From Planctomycetaceae bacterium (GTDB taxonomy: Bacteria > Planctomycetota > Phycisphaerae > Phycisphaerales > SM1A02), in assembly GCA_027488415.1 (NCBI GenBank), contig JAIYBS010000173.1:1-5493 (forward strand): a stretch of 5,493 bases of DNA. Reading direction: 5' to 3'. Made by a program: the position numbers and the translations under genes. The notes below the pieces were generated by a model. That model did not search any database. It saw only the letters and a list, made by a program, of their open reading frames with translations, and was not told the DNA's origin. Shown here piece after piece: positions 1 to 5,493 of the stretch; within the stretch, counting starts at the first letter, position 1, and every line of letters starts with the position of its first letter.

Positions 1-7
1 AACTATG

Positions 8-43
8 GCGTGAAGCGTGAGGAACACAACACGAGTTTCACGC
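8..43. repeat. Inverted repeat downstream of purM
   Basis: GCGTGAA (8-14) is perfectly complementary to TTCACGC (37-43), a 7-bp stem with a 22-base loop. GCGTGA recurs at 15-20 and could pair alternatively with TCACGC (38-43). It lies 24 bases after the purM stop. The T-rich minus-strand stretch (complement of 45-60) comes before the hairpin rather than after it, so it is not a standard intrinsic terminator. It may be a factor-dependent 3' end structure or chance. Nothing else was seen in 1-66. Confidence 0.3.
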
Positions 44-66
44 GAAAACAGGAAAAAGGGTCGCAG

Positions 67-1200
67 TTATTGGCCGCGGGGCGCAATCGCAAGTTCCGCC
101 GCTCGTTCGCAGCGAACTTCCCCGGTTCCCTTCGTGATCTCCCCGATCACGACAGGAGCCTCGCCCAGCTTGGCCAATTTCGCGCAGACCGCGTCCGAGA
201 ATGCCGGCCGAACGATGATCGTATAGCCGATCCCCATGTTGAAGACGCGGAACATCTCGTCCCGGTCGACGTTTCCGTGCTGCTGGAGGAACGGGAAGAT
301 CGGGTTCGGCGCCCAGGCGGAAGTGTCTAGGACCGCATCCACCTTCGGGCCGAGCGCGCGGGAGAGATTCCCCGGCAGCCCGCCGCCGGTGATGTGCGCC
401 ATCCCGGTCACGACCTTCTTCTTCTTGTAGGCCGAGAGCAGCTTCACGATCGGCTTGGCGTAGATGCGCGTCGGTTCGAGCAGGACCTTCCAGAGCGGGT
501 CCGGCCCGAGCTCGGGATAGACCCGGTCGAGGTCCAGCCCGGCATCCTTGATGATGCGGCGGACCAGCGAATAGCCGTTGGAGTGAACGCCGGACGACCG
601 CAGGCCGATCACCACGTCGCCCTTCTTGACCCGCGCCGCGTCGACCACGCGCGAGAGCTCGACGACCCCGACGCAGAAGCCCGCGATGTCGAAGTCGCCG
701 GGCTTGTAGATGTCGGGCATCTCGGCGCACTCGCCGCCGATCAGCGCGCAGCCGGCGATCTCGCAGCCCTTGGCGACGCCCTCGATCATCTTGGTCGTCG
801 CGTCCGGGTCGAGCTTGGAGAGGCCCAGGTAATCGAGGAAGAAAAGCGGCTCGGCGCCCTGCACGATGAGGTCGTTGACGTTCATCGCGACGCAGTCGAT
901 GCCGACGGTGTCGTAGATCCGGCGCTCCGCGGCCAGCATGACCTTGGTGCCCACGCCGTCGGTGCAGCCGACGAGCACCGGGTCCTTGTAGTTGCGCTTG
1001 AAGAGCTTCTGGTTGTAGTCGAGCCGGAACATGCCGGCGAACGCGCCGTGCTGGCCCATCACCCGCGGACCGTGCGTCCGCTTCAGCAGGGTCTTGATCC
1101 GGTCGACCACCTCGTCGCCGGCGTCGATGTCGACGCCGGAGTCCTTGTAGGTGAGCGGACGGCGGGCGGCAGGCGTCGGGGCGGCGGCGACGTCGGTCAT
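67..1200 (-). CDS. purM: Phosphoribosylformylglycinamidine cyclo-ligase (AIR synthetase)
   Basis: Cytosolic enzyme of de novo purine synthesis: it closes the imidazole ring of formylglycinamidine ribonucleotide with ATP to give aminoimidazole ribonucleotide. The 377-residue product carries the PurM signatures in order: YKDSGVDIDAGD (18-29), CTDGVGTK (79-86), GIDCVAMNVNDLIVQGAEP (100-118), GGECAEMPDIY (155-165), RSSGVHSNGYSL (201-212) and GMAHITGGGLPGNLSRAL (266-283). The N-terminal ATP-binding half and C-terminal half are both complete. The length is a little above the usual roughly 345 residues, partly from a variable Ala/Pro-rich N-terminus (2-15). The ATG is the first start before the conserved YKDSGVDI, but no SD sequence precedes it. 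It lies 27 bases after the transporter gene on the same strand and is probably co-transcribed with it. No purine riboswitch fits in that gap. The identification is very secure. Confidence 0.97.
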   Translation of the reverse strand: MTDVAAAPTPAARRPLTYKDSGVDIDAGDEVVDRIKTLLKRTHGPRVMGQHGAFAGMFRLDYNQKLFKRNYKDPVLVGCTDGVGTKVMLAAERRIYDTVGIDCVAMNVNDLIVQGAEPLFFLDYLGLSKLDPDATTKMIEGVAKGCEIAGCALIGGECAEMPDIYKPGDFDIAGFCVGVVELSRVVDAARVKKGDVVIGLRSSGVHSNGYSLVRRIIKDAGLDLDRVYPELGPDPLWKVLLEPTRIYAKPIVKLLSAYKKKKVVTGMAHITGGGLPGNLSRALGPKVDAVLDTSAWAPNPIFPFLQQHGNVDRDEMFRVFNMGIGYTIIVRPAFSDAVCAKLAKLGEAPVVIGEITKGTGEVRCERAAELAIAPRGQ

Positions 1201-1227
1201 GGGGCGAACATGGTAGCCGGGCGATGT

Positions 1228-2598
1228 TCAGGGCCGAGGCGCGGAAACAGCCTCAGAACGCGCGGGATCCCGCTTGAGGAACGCGATCAGCGCGATGCCG
1301 GGGACGCCGGCCGCGACCGTCATCGCGAAGTACGCCGGGTAGTCGAGCTGTTTCGCGAGGATGCCGCTGAACCCGCCCGCGACCGCGCCGCCGGCGGCCA
1401 TCAGGGCCGTCAGGAACGCGTACTGCGTGGCGACCATCCGCCGGTCGCAGATCGACATCAGGTAGGCGACGAACCCGGCCGAGACCATGCCGCCGGCGAT
1501 GCTCTCGACGGCGATCGCCGCTGCGAGGGGTACGAGCGGCGCCGGAGCCGCCGCCGGCGACGAGACCGTCGCACCGAAGCCGGACGCGAGCAGCAGGAAC
1601 CCCGCGTTGCTGGCCGCCTGAAGGGCTCCGAAGGTCCACAGGCACGCCGTGAGGCCGAGCCGGGCCACCATCCACCCGCCGAGGATCGCGCCGCCGATCG
1701 TGAGGCCGAACCCGAGCCCCTGCCGGACCCACGCGAGGTCGCGCGCCGAGTAGCCGAGGCCCTGCACGAGGAGCGGCTCGGTCATCGCGTTGCCGAGCTG
1801 GTCCGGGAGCCGAAAGAGCAGCACGAATGCCACGAGCGCCGCAAGGCGCGGACCCCAGGCGCGGACGAACCCGGCCGCGGGCTCGAGAATCGCCGCGCGC
1901 AGCCCCGGTTCGGGCGGTGATGCGCGCGCGGGCTCGCGCGCGGCGAGCGATGCGACGAGCCCGACCGCGGCGAGCGAGCACCCCGCCCCCGCCACGAGCC
2001 CCCAGCCGAGGTCCTTCGCGAACCAGAGGATCGCGAGCCCGAGGCCCGCGAACGCGATGCGATAGCCGCTGACGAAGACGCCGGCGCCCGCGCCGAGCGC
2101 GCGCGGCTCGAGCGACTCCGCGAGGAACGCGCTCGCCACCACGTCGAGCGTGGCGCTCGCCGTCACCACCGCCGCGAGCAGCACCATGAACCGCGCGGCG
2201 CCCTCGGGGTCGTCGGCGCCCTTCCCCGGACCGATCGCGCACGCGAGCGCGATCGCCGCCAGGCACGCCAGGTGCGTGGCCACCAGCCAGCTGCGCCGCT
2301 GGCCGAGGCGGGCGAGCAGCGGCAGCCGAACCCGGTCGACGGCGGGCGCCCACAGGAACTTCAGCGCGTAGGGCAGCTGCAGGAACGAGAGCCAGCCGAT
2401 CGCCACGACGTCCCAGCCGACGCTCGCGGTCCAGGTGCGCGCGATCGAGGTCGCGAAGAGATTCGGGACACCGGAGGAGAATCCGAGCGCCGCGAGCACG
2501 AGCATCGCGGGCGTGGCGTAGACGCGCCAGCCGAGCGTGGGGGCGGACGTCGGGGCGGACTCTGAGGTGGATTGCGGAACGGGCCCGTCCGTGGGCAT
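1228..2598 (-). CDS. AmpG-like major facilitator superfamily permease
   Basis: A 456-residue polytopic inner-membrane protein. Hydrophobic segments recur throughout, for example 31-50, 62-80, 105-123, 136-160, 181-218, 251-262, 296-312, 353-381, 393-413 and 422-440, consistent with about 12 helices. It resembles the AmpG/PAT branch of the MFS: LGFSSGVPN (38-46) near the start, LPYALKFLWAPAVDR (75-89) after helix 2, GAGVFVSGYR (171-180), and the late block ESIAGGMVSAGFVAYLMSIC (365-384) followed by TQYAFLTAL (391-399). Enteric AmpG imports anhydro-muropeptides for cell-wall recycling; whether this protein does so is not shown. In the helix equivalent to enteric QDIVFDAW it reads LDVVASAF (151-158), which loses the second Asp. 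The start is the ATG 22 bases past the sucD stop, with no SD. Residues 1-22 are a polar Ser/Thr/Pro tail, so a later start cannot be excluded. The family call is firm; the substrate is unknown. Confidence 0.85.
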   Translation of the reverse strand: MPTDGPVPQSTSESAPTSAPTLGWRVYATPAMLVLAALGFSSGVPNLFATSIARTWTASVGWDVVAIGWLSFLQLPYALKFLWAPAVDRVRLPLLARLGQRRSWLVATHLACLAAIALACAIGPGKGADDPEGAARFMVLLAAVVTASATLDVVASAFLAESLEPRALGAGAGVFVSGYRIAFAGLGLAILWFAKDLGWGLVAGAGCSLAAVGLVASLAAREPARASPPEPGLRAAILEPAAGFVRAWGPRLAALVAFVLLFRLPDQLGNAMTEPLLVQGLGYSARDLAWVRQGLGFGLTIGGAILGGWMVARLGLTACLWTFGALQAASNAGFLLLASGFGATVSSPAAAPAPLVPLAAAIAVESIAGGMVSAGFVAYLMSICDRRMVATQYAFLTALMAAGGAVAGGFSGILAKQLDYPAYFAMTVAAGVPGIALIAFLKRDPARSEAVSAPRP

Positions 2599-2620
2599 CG
2601 CCGCAGACTAGTCGCGCGGC

Positions 2621-3574
2621 TCAGACCGCGACCGGCACCTGCGCCGCAAGCGCCTTCGCCATCATCGCGCCGAGGTCGGCGGGGCTCTCGGCGACGCTCA
2701 GCCCGGACGCACGCAGCGCGTCCATCTTGGCCTGCGCGGTGTCGTCCGCGCCGCCGATGATCGCGCCGGCGTGGCCCATGCGGCGGCCCGGAGGGGCCGT
2801 GCGGCCGGCGATGAACGCCACGACCGGCTTGTGCTGCATGTTCGCCTTGATCCACCTGCCGGCCTCCACCTCGTCGGTGCCGCCGATCTCGCCGATCATG
2901 ATGACGCCGTCGGTGTCCTGGTCGGCCGCGAACATCTCGAGCACGTCGATGAAGTTCATGCCCTTCACCGGATCGCCGCCGATGCCGACGCAGGTCGACT
3001 GGCCGATGCCGCGCTCGGAGGTCTGCCACACGGCCTCGTAGGTCAGCGTGCCGGAGCGGCTGACGATGCCGACGGCCTTGCGCGTCGACGCGTCGAGCCG
3101 GTGCGTGTGGATGTAGCCCGGCATGATGCCGATCTTGCAGCCGCCCTCGTACCGGCCCGCGGTGCCGGTCTTGCGGCCGGGCGTGATCACGCCGGGGCAG
3201 TTCGGGCCGACGAGCACGGACTCCGGGTACCCGGCGAGGCGCGCGCGCACGCGCACCATGTCCTGCACGGGGATGCCCTCGGTGATGGCGACGATGGTCT
3301 TCACGCCCGCGTCGGCGGCCTCGAGGATGGCGTCGCCGGCGAACGGCGGCGGCACGAAGATCATGCTCGCGGTCGCGCCCGTCGACTTCACCGCCTGCGA
3401 GACGGTGTCGAAGATCGGCAGGCCGTTGGCGTCCTTCTGGCCGCCCTTGCCGGGGGTGGTGCCGCCGACCATGCGGGTGCCGTAGTCGAAGCAGCCCTTC
3501 GTGTGGAAGGCGCCCGAGCTGCCGGTGATGCCCTGGCAGATGACCGTCGTGTTGCCGTCGATGAGGATCGCCAT
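2621..3574 (-). CDS. sucD: Succinate-CoA ligase (succinyl-CoA synthetase) alpha subunit
   Basis: Alpha subunit of the TCA-cycle enzyme that interconverts succinyl-CoA and succinate with ATP or GTP formation. It binds CoA and carries the phosphohistidine, and it works only with a beta subunit (SucC). The 317-residue product shows the Rossmann-type CoA-binding domain with VICQGITGSSGAFHT (11-25) and MVGGTTPGKGG (35-45), then ITEGIP (97-102), GPNCPGVITPG (123-133), IVSRSGTLTYEAV (170-182), STCVGIGGDP (193-202), and MGHAGAII (266-273), where His268 matches the phosphorylated histidine. It is longer than the E. coli protein (289). From memory of that sequence, about 11 residues are inserted at 134-144, about 7 more at 157-169, and there is a short Ala/Val-rich tail. 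The start at MAILID matches the family N-terminus. The reading frame stays open far upstream, but that part is antisense to cysE. No sucC is adjacent. Upstream, only 42 bases separate it from divergent cysE. Confidence 0.96.
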   Translation of the reverse strand: MAILIDGNTTVICQGITGSSGAFHTKGCFDYGTRMVGGTTPGKGGQKDANGLPIFDTVSQAVKSTGATASMIFVPPPFAGDAILEAADAGVKTIVAITEGIPVQDMVRVRARLAGYPESVLVGPNCPGVITPGRKTGTAGRYEGGCKIGIMPGYIHTHRLDASTRKAVGIVSRSGTLTYEAVWQTSERGIGQSTCVGIGGDPVKGMNFIDVLEMFAADQDTDGVIMIGEIGGTDEVEAGRWIKANMQHKPVVAFIAGRTAPPGRRMGHAGAIIGGADDTAQAKMDALRASGLSVAESPADLGAMMAKALAAQVPVAV

Positions 3575-3579
3575 AGAGG

Positions 3580-3603
3580 AAAAAAGGATAGCGGAACCCG
3601 CTA
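3580..3603 (-). terminator. Terminator-like hairpin plus U-tract before sucD
   Basis: A perfect inverted repeat (TAGCGG 3589-3594, spacer AAC, CCGCTA 3598-3603) can form a 6-bp stem with a 3-base loop. In minus-strand RNA it is followed by UCC and then six U (complement of 3580-3585), the layout of a small intrinsic terminator. It ends 5 bases before the sucD start codon. It could stop antisense transcripts coming from the cysE side, attenuate sucD, or be an operator half-site pair. The stem is short and chance is possible. Confidence 0.35.
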
Positions 3604-3606
3604 GGA
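3603..3606 (+). promoter_or_regulatory. Weak ribosome binding site and start-defining stop for cysE
   Basis: AGGA lies 10 bases upstream of the cysE ATG, a weak SD at a long but usable spacing. A TAG at 3602-3604 is in frame with cysE, so translation cannot begin further upstream, and ATG 3617 is the first ATG after it. The weak SD overlaps the right arm of the inverted repeat at 3598-3603. Confidence 0.4.
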
Positions 3607-3616
3607 TCGGCAGTCG

Positions 3617-4528
3617 ATGGGAAGCGCACCCGAACACGGTCCGCCGCAGGGCGACGAGGCGATCCGCGCGATCGCGGCGTCGATCGCGGCCCACCCGGCG
3701 ATCGCCCGCTTCGGCGGGGGGGCCCTGGTCGACCCGGCGGCCGCCGGGCGCCTGCTCGGCGCGTTCCGCGAGCTCGTGTACCCGGGCTTCCACTCGGTCC
3801 CGCACGCCGCCGCGCACGACGACGCCGAGACCTTCGCGGCCGAGCGCGTGCCGGCGCTCCGGGCGGCGCTGGTCCAGGGGATCGCCGCGAGCGCGCGGGC
3901 CGAGGGTCGTGCCGACGCCGGCGCGGAGGCGATCGCGGACCTCGTGATCGCGGAGGTGCCGGCGATGCGCGCCGCCCTCGCCGAGGACGTCGACGCGGCG
4001 TACCGCGGCGACCCCGCGGCTCGCAGCAAGGCCGAGGTGGTGCTCTGCTACCCGGGCATCCTCGCGCTCACCGCGCACCGCTTCGCGAACGCGCTGTGGC
4101 GGCACGGCGTCATCGTGCTCGCGCGCATGGTCGCCGAGATCGCGCACTCCGCGACGGGCATCGACATCCACCCCGGCGCGACGATCGGCCGCGGCGTCTT
4201 CATCGACCACGGCACTGGCGTCGTGATCGGCGAGACGTGCACGATCGGCGCGGGCTGCCGCATCTACCAAGGCGTGACGCTCGGGGCGAAGAAGTTCGAA
4301 CGCGACGCGGACGGATCGCTGCGGAAGGGATCGAAGCGCCACCCGACGCTCGGCGAGCGCGTGACCGTCTACGCGGGAGCCACGATCCTCGGCGGCGACA
4401 CCGTCATCGGCGACGGCTCGGTGGTGGCGGGCGGCGTGTTCGTGATGCAGAGCGTGCCCGCGGGGCACCTCGTTGCCGCGCAGAAGGCGCAGGTCCGCGT
4501 GCTTCCCCACGGGGAGGACCCGGCATGA
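3617..4528 (+). CDS. cysE: Serine O-acetyltransferase (long form)
   Basis: Cytosolic enzyme that transfers acetyl from acetyl-CoA to L-serine, giving O-acetylserine, the carbon acceptor for sulfide in cysteine synthesis. The 303-residue product has a helical N-terminal region (about 10-175) with YPGILALTAHRFANALW (145-161). The C-terminal left-handed beta-helix of hexapeptide repeats (about 182-275) includes GIDIHPGATIGRGVFIDHGT (181-200) and GVVIGETCTIGAGCRIYQGV (201-220). Asp183 and His198 have the same 15-residue spacing as the E. coli catalytic pair Asp143/His158. A loop at 224-242 (KKFERDADGSLRKGSKRHP) interrupts the helix, as in many long-form family members. The C-terminus reads VPAGHLVAAQKAQVRVLPHG and ends in Ala. 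It therefore lacks the usual GNPA segment and the terminal Ile that docks into CysK. The gene overlaps the next one by ATGA, suggesting coupled translation. No T-box or other leader fits upstream. The family is secure; regulation is unknown. Confidence 0.94.
   Translation: MGSAPEHGPPQGDEAIRAIAASIAAHPAIARFGGGALVDPAAAGRLLGAFRELVYPGFHSVPHAAAHDDAETFAAERVPALRAALVQGIAASARAEGRADAGAEAIADLVIAEVPAMRAALAEDVDAAYRGDPAARSKAEVVLCYPGILALTAHRFANALWRHGVIVLARMVAEIAHSATGIDIHPGATIGRGVFIDHGTGVVIGETCTIGAGCRIYQGVTLGAKKFERDADGSLRKGSKRHPTLGERVTVYAGATILGGDTVIGDGSVVAGGVFVMQSVPAGHLVAAQKAQVRVLPHGEDPA
4511..4517 (+). promoter_or_regulatory. Strong Shine-Dalgarno for the SGNH-like gene
   Basis: GGGGAGG lies inside the end of cysE, 7 bases before the ATG at 4525. 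It is the best SD in the window and fixes the start of the downstream gene, even though the same frame is open much further upstream inside cysE. Confidence 0.75.
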
Positions 4529-5472
4529 CCGTCGGCTTCGGCGTCCGAGGTCTGTCCGCGCTCGCGCTCGCGCTCGGGCTCGTGAGCACGATGCTCGCGG
4601 TGCCCGCGGCGATGCCCGCGGAACCTGCGCGGACGGCGCTGCCGGGCGTGACTGCCGCAACGCTCTATGCACGCGTGCACGTGATGGGCGCCAGCGCGAG
4701 CGCGGGCTTCGGCGTCCGCGCGCCGAACGCGCGCAACGGCGCGGCGCGCGCGGAGGCGATGAGCCTCGCGCGCATCGCCGAGCTCGCGAGGATCGGCGAC
4801 GGGTCCGTGACCGGCGACGCGACGGGGCTCTTCTTCGCGAACCCGCCCGCGGTCGGCGCGGGACAGGTGGACGCGGTGCTCGCCGCCGAGCCGAGGCCGA
4901 CCATCGTCTTCGCCGACGACTTCCTCTTCTGGTTCACCTACGGCGCGCTCGACGCCGAGCGAAAGCCCGTCAAGGCGGAGTCGCAGCGGCTCGCGCTCCT
5001 CGAGCGGGGGCTCGCGCAGCTCGACCGCATCGTCGAGGCGGGGATCCCGCTCGTGGTCGGCGACGTGCCGAACATGTCGGGCGCCGTCGGACGCATGCTG
5101 TCGAAGGCGCAGATGCCGCAGGAGTCGACGCTCGCGCAGGCGAACGAGCGGATCCGCGACTGGGCCGCGCCGAAGCAGCGCGTCGCGGTGATGCCGCTCG
5201 CGCGACTCGTCGAGGACCTTCGCGAGGGCAAGCCGTTCGATGCCGGCCGCCGCACCTGGAGCGAGGCGGACGACGGCGCGCTCATCCAGCGGGACCGGCT
5301 GCACCCGACCTTCGCGGGCAGCGTCGCGATGCTCGCATGCACCGAGCAGGCCGCGAACGAGCGGTTCCTCGGCATCCGTCAGCCGAACGCGCCCGGTGCG
5401 CCCGCGGTGTTCGAGCACGACCCGGACCGCGTCGCGGCCACGGCACGCGCGCAGGCTCAGCCCGCGCCCTGA
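4525..5472 (+). CDS. Exported SGNH/GDSL-hydrolase-like protein
   Basis: A 315-residue protein of uncertain function. Residues 1-32 look like a signal peptide: Arg8, a hydrophobic core LSALALALGLVSTMLAV (10-26), and small residues for cleavage near VPA-AMPA (26-32). The mature part resembles an SGNH hydrolase. VHVMGASASAGFG (51-63) sits where block I (GDSxxxG) belongs, making Ser57 the candidate nucleophile. RDRLHPT (256-262) fits block V, with Asp257 and His260 as the DxxH pair. In the region of block III the sequence is TIVFADDFLFWF (126-137), with no GxND Asn. VVGDVPNMSG (177-186) resembles a conserved strand-loop of these folds. The last 30 residues are Ala/Pro-rich and probably disordered. 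The ATGA overlap with cysE and the strong SD suggest coupled expression. Family members are esterases, lipases or acetyl-ester hydrolases; the substrate here is unknown. It could be a non-catalytic relative, because two motif blocks deviate. Confidence 0.7.
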   Translation: MTVGFGVRGLSALALALGLVSTMLAVPAAMPAEPARTALPGVTAATLYARVHVMGASASAGFGVRAPNARNGAARAEAMSLARIAELARIGDGSVTGDATGLFFANPPAVGAGQVDAVLAAEPRPTIVFADDFLFWFTYGALDAERKPVKAESQRLALLERGLAQLDRIVEAGIPLVVGDVPNMSGAVGRMLSKAQMPQESTLAQANERIRDWAAPKQRVAVMPLARLVEDLREGKPFDAGRRTWSEADDGALIQRDRLHPTFAGSVAMLACTEQAANERFLGIRQPNAPGAPAVFEHDPDRVAATARAQAQPAP

Positions 5473-5479
5473 ATCGCGG

Positions 5480-5493
5480 CAAGCCGGCGCTTG
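5480..5493 (+). terminator. Possible start of a terminator hairpin, cut by the window end
   Basis: Seven bases after the stop of the SGNH-like gene, CAAGC (5480-5484) and GCTTG (5489-5493) can pair around a CGGC loop. A 5-bp hairpin just after a stop codon would suit a terminator ending the cysE block. The window stops at the stem, so neither stem extension nor a T-run can be seen. Confidence 0.3.

Larger units (their letters stand above)
3575..3616. promoter_or_regulatory. 42-base divergent sucD/cysE control region
   Basis: This is the only non-coding DNA between the two divergent start codons, so promoters for one or both blocks must lie here or extend into coding sequence. It is more A-rich than its surroundings on the plus strand (AGAGGAAAAAAGGATAG). 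On the minus strand TATCCT (3590-3585) matches the sigma70 -10 consensus at 4 of 6 positions and ends 10 bases before the sucD ATG, which would give a nearly leaderless mRNA. I see no good -35 at 17 bases. No credible promoter for cysE was found. Assigning a promoter here is inference. Confidence 0.4.

Noticed and set aside
45..60. A T-rich minus-strand stretch just after the purM stop as an intrinsic terminator
   Set aside because: I found no stable stem directly before it. The nearest pairing at the purM end (ATTG 69-72 with CAAT 84-87) is only 4 bp.
1201..1227. A purine riboswitch or other leader for purM
   Set aside because: Only 27 bases separate it from the upstream gene, too short for any known purine riboswitch, and no paired structure is evident.
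394..1920. A 508-codon open frame on the plus strand across purM and the permease gene
   Set aside because: It is antisense to two clear genes. Its product is rich in Arg, Asp, His and Glu with no family motif, typical of an open shadow frame in GC-rich DNA.
2771..3604. A 277-codon plus-strand open frame opposite sucD
   Set aside because: It is antisense to the well-conserved SucD, with His/Asp/Arg/Ala-rich shadow composition and no motif.
3617..3747. CRISPR, tandem repeats or mobile-element ends in the GC-rich start of cysE
   Set aside because: The GCGATCGCG-like runs are ordinary Ala/Ile/Arg codons in high-GC coding sequence, with no regular unit or spacing.
4096..4524. A longer start for the SGNH-like gene inside cysE
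   Set aside because: The extra residues are Arg-rich shadow sequence of cysE. The ATG at 4525 has a strong SD and is followed at once by a signal peptide.
3575..4672. A 366-codon upstream extension of sucD in the same frame on the minus strand
   Set aside because: It lies antisense to cysE and the SGNH-like gene, has an Arg/Ala/His-rich composition with no recognisable domain, and SucD proteins begin at MAILID-like sequence.

Overview
The window is very GC-rich (roughly 70% by eye) and almost fully coding. It carries five complete bacterial genes in two divergent blocks. PurM, SucD and the serine acetyltransferase have clear family signatures. The wording of PurM (for example RLDY...LFKRNYKDP) and SucD looks to me most like high-GC Planctomycetota, possibly Phycisphaerae-like. 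That placement rests on remembered sequence style and on scarce Shine-Dalgarno (SD) sites; no search was run, so it is tentative.

Minus-strand block, transcribed right to left: sucD (succinate-CoA ligase alpha subunit, 3574-2621), an AmpG-like major facilitator transporter (2598-1228) and purM (AIR synthetase, 1200-67). The gaps are 22 and 27 bases, so one transcript is plausible, although the three products share no pathway. None of the three has a convincing SD sequence. sucC, the usual partner upstream of sucD, is absent from that position.

Plus-strand block, transcribed left to right: cysE (serine O-acetyltransferase, 3617-4528) and an exported SGNH-hydrolase-like protein (4525-5472). 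They overlap by ATGA, and the second gene has a strong GGGGAGG SD, so they look translationally coupled.

The blocks diverge from a gap of only 42 bases (3575-3616). It holds a perfect 6-bp inverted repeat next to a run of six A/T. Read on the minus strand this resembles a short intrinsic terminator or attenuator just before the sucD start codon. The left edge (1-66) holds only a weak inverted repeat. The right edge (5473-5493) holds a small hairpin cut off by the window end.

I found no RNA gene, mobile element, CRISPR array or defence system. The window is mostly housekeeping metabolism. The items most worth a second look are the cysE-coupled SGNH-like protein with altered motif blocks, the isolated sucD, and the tiny divergent control region.
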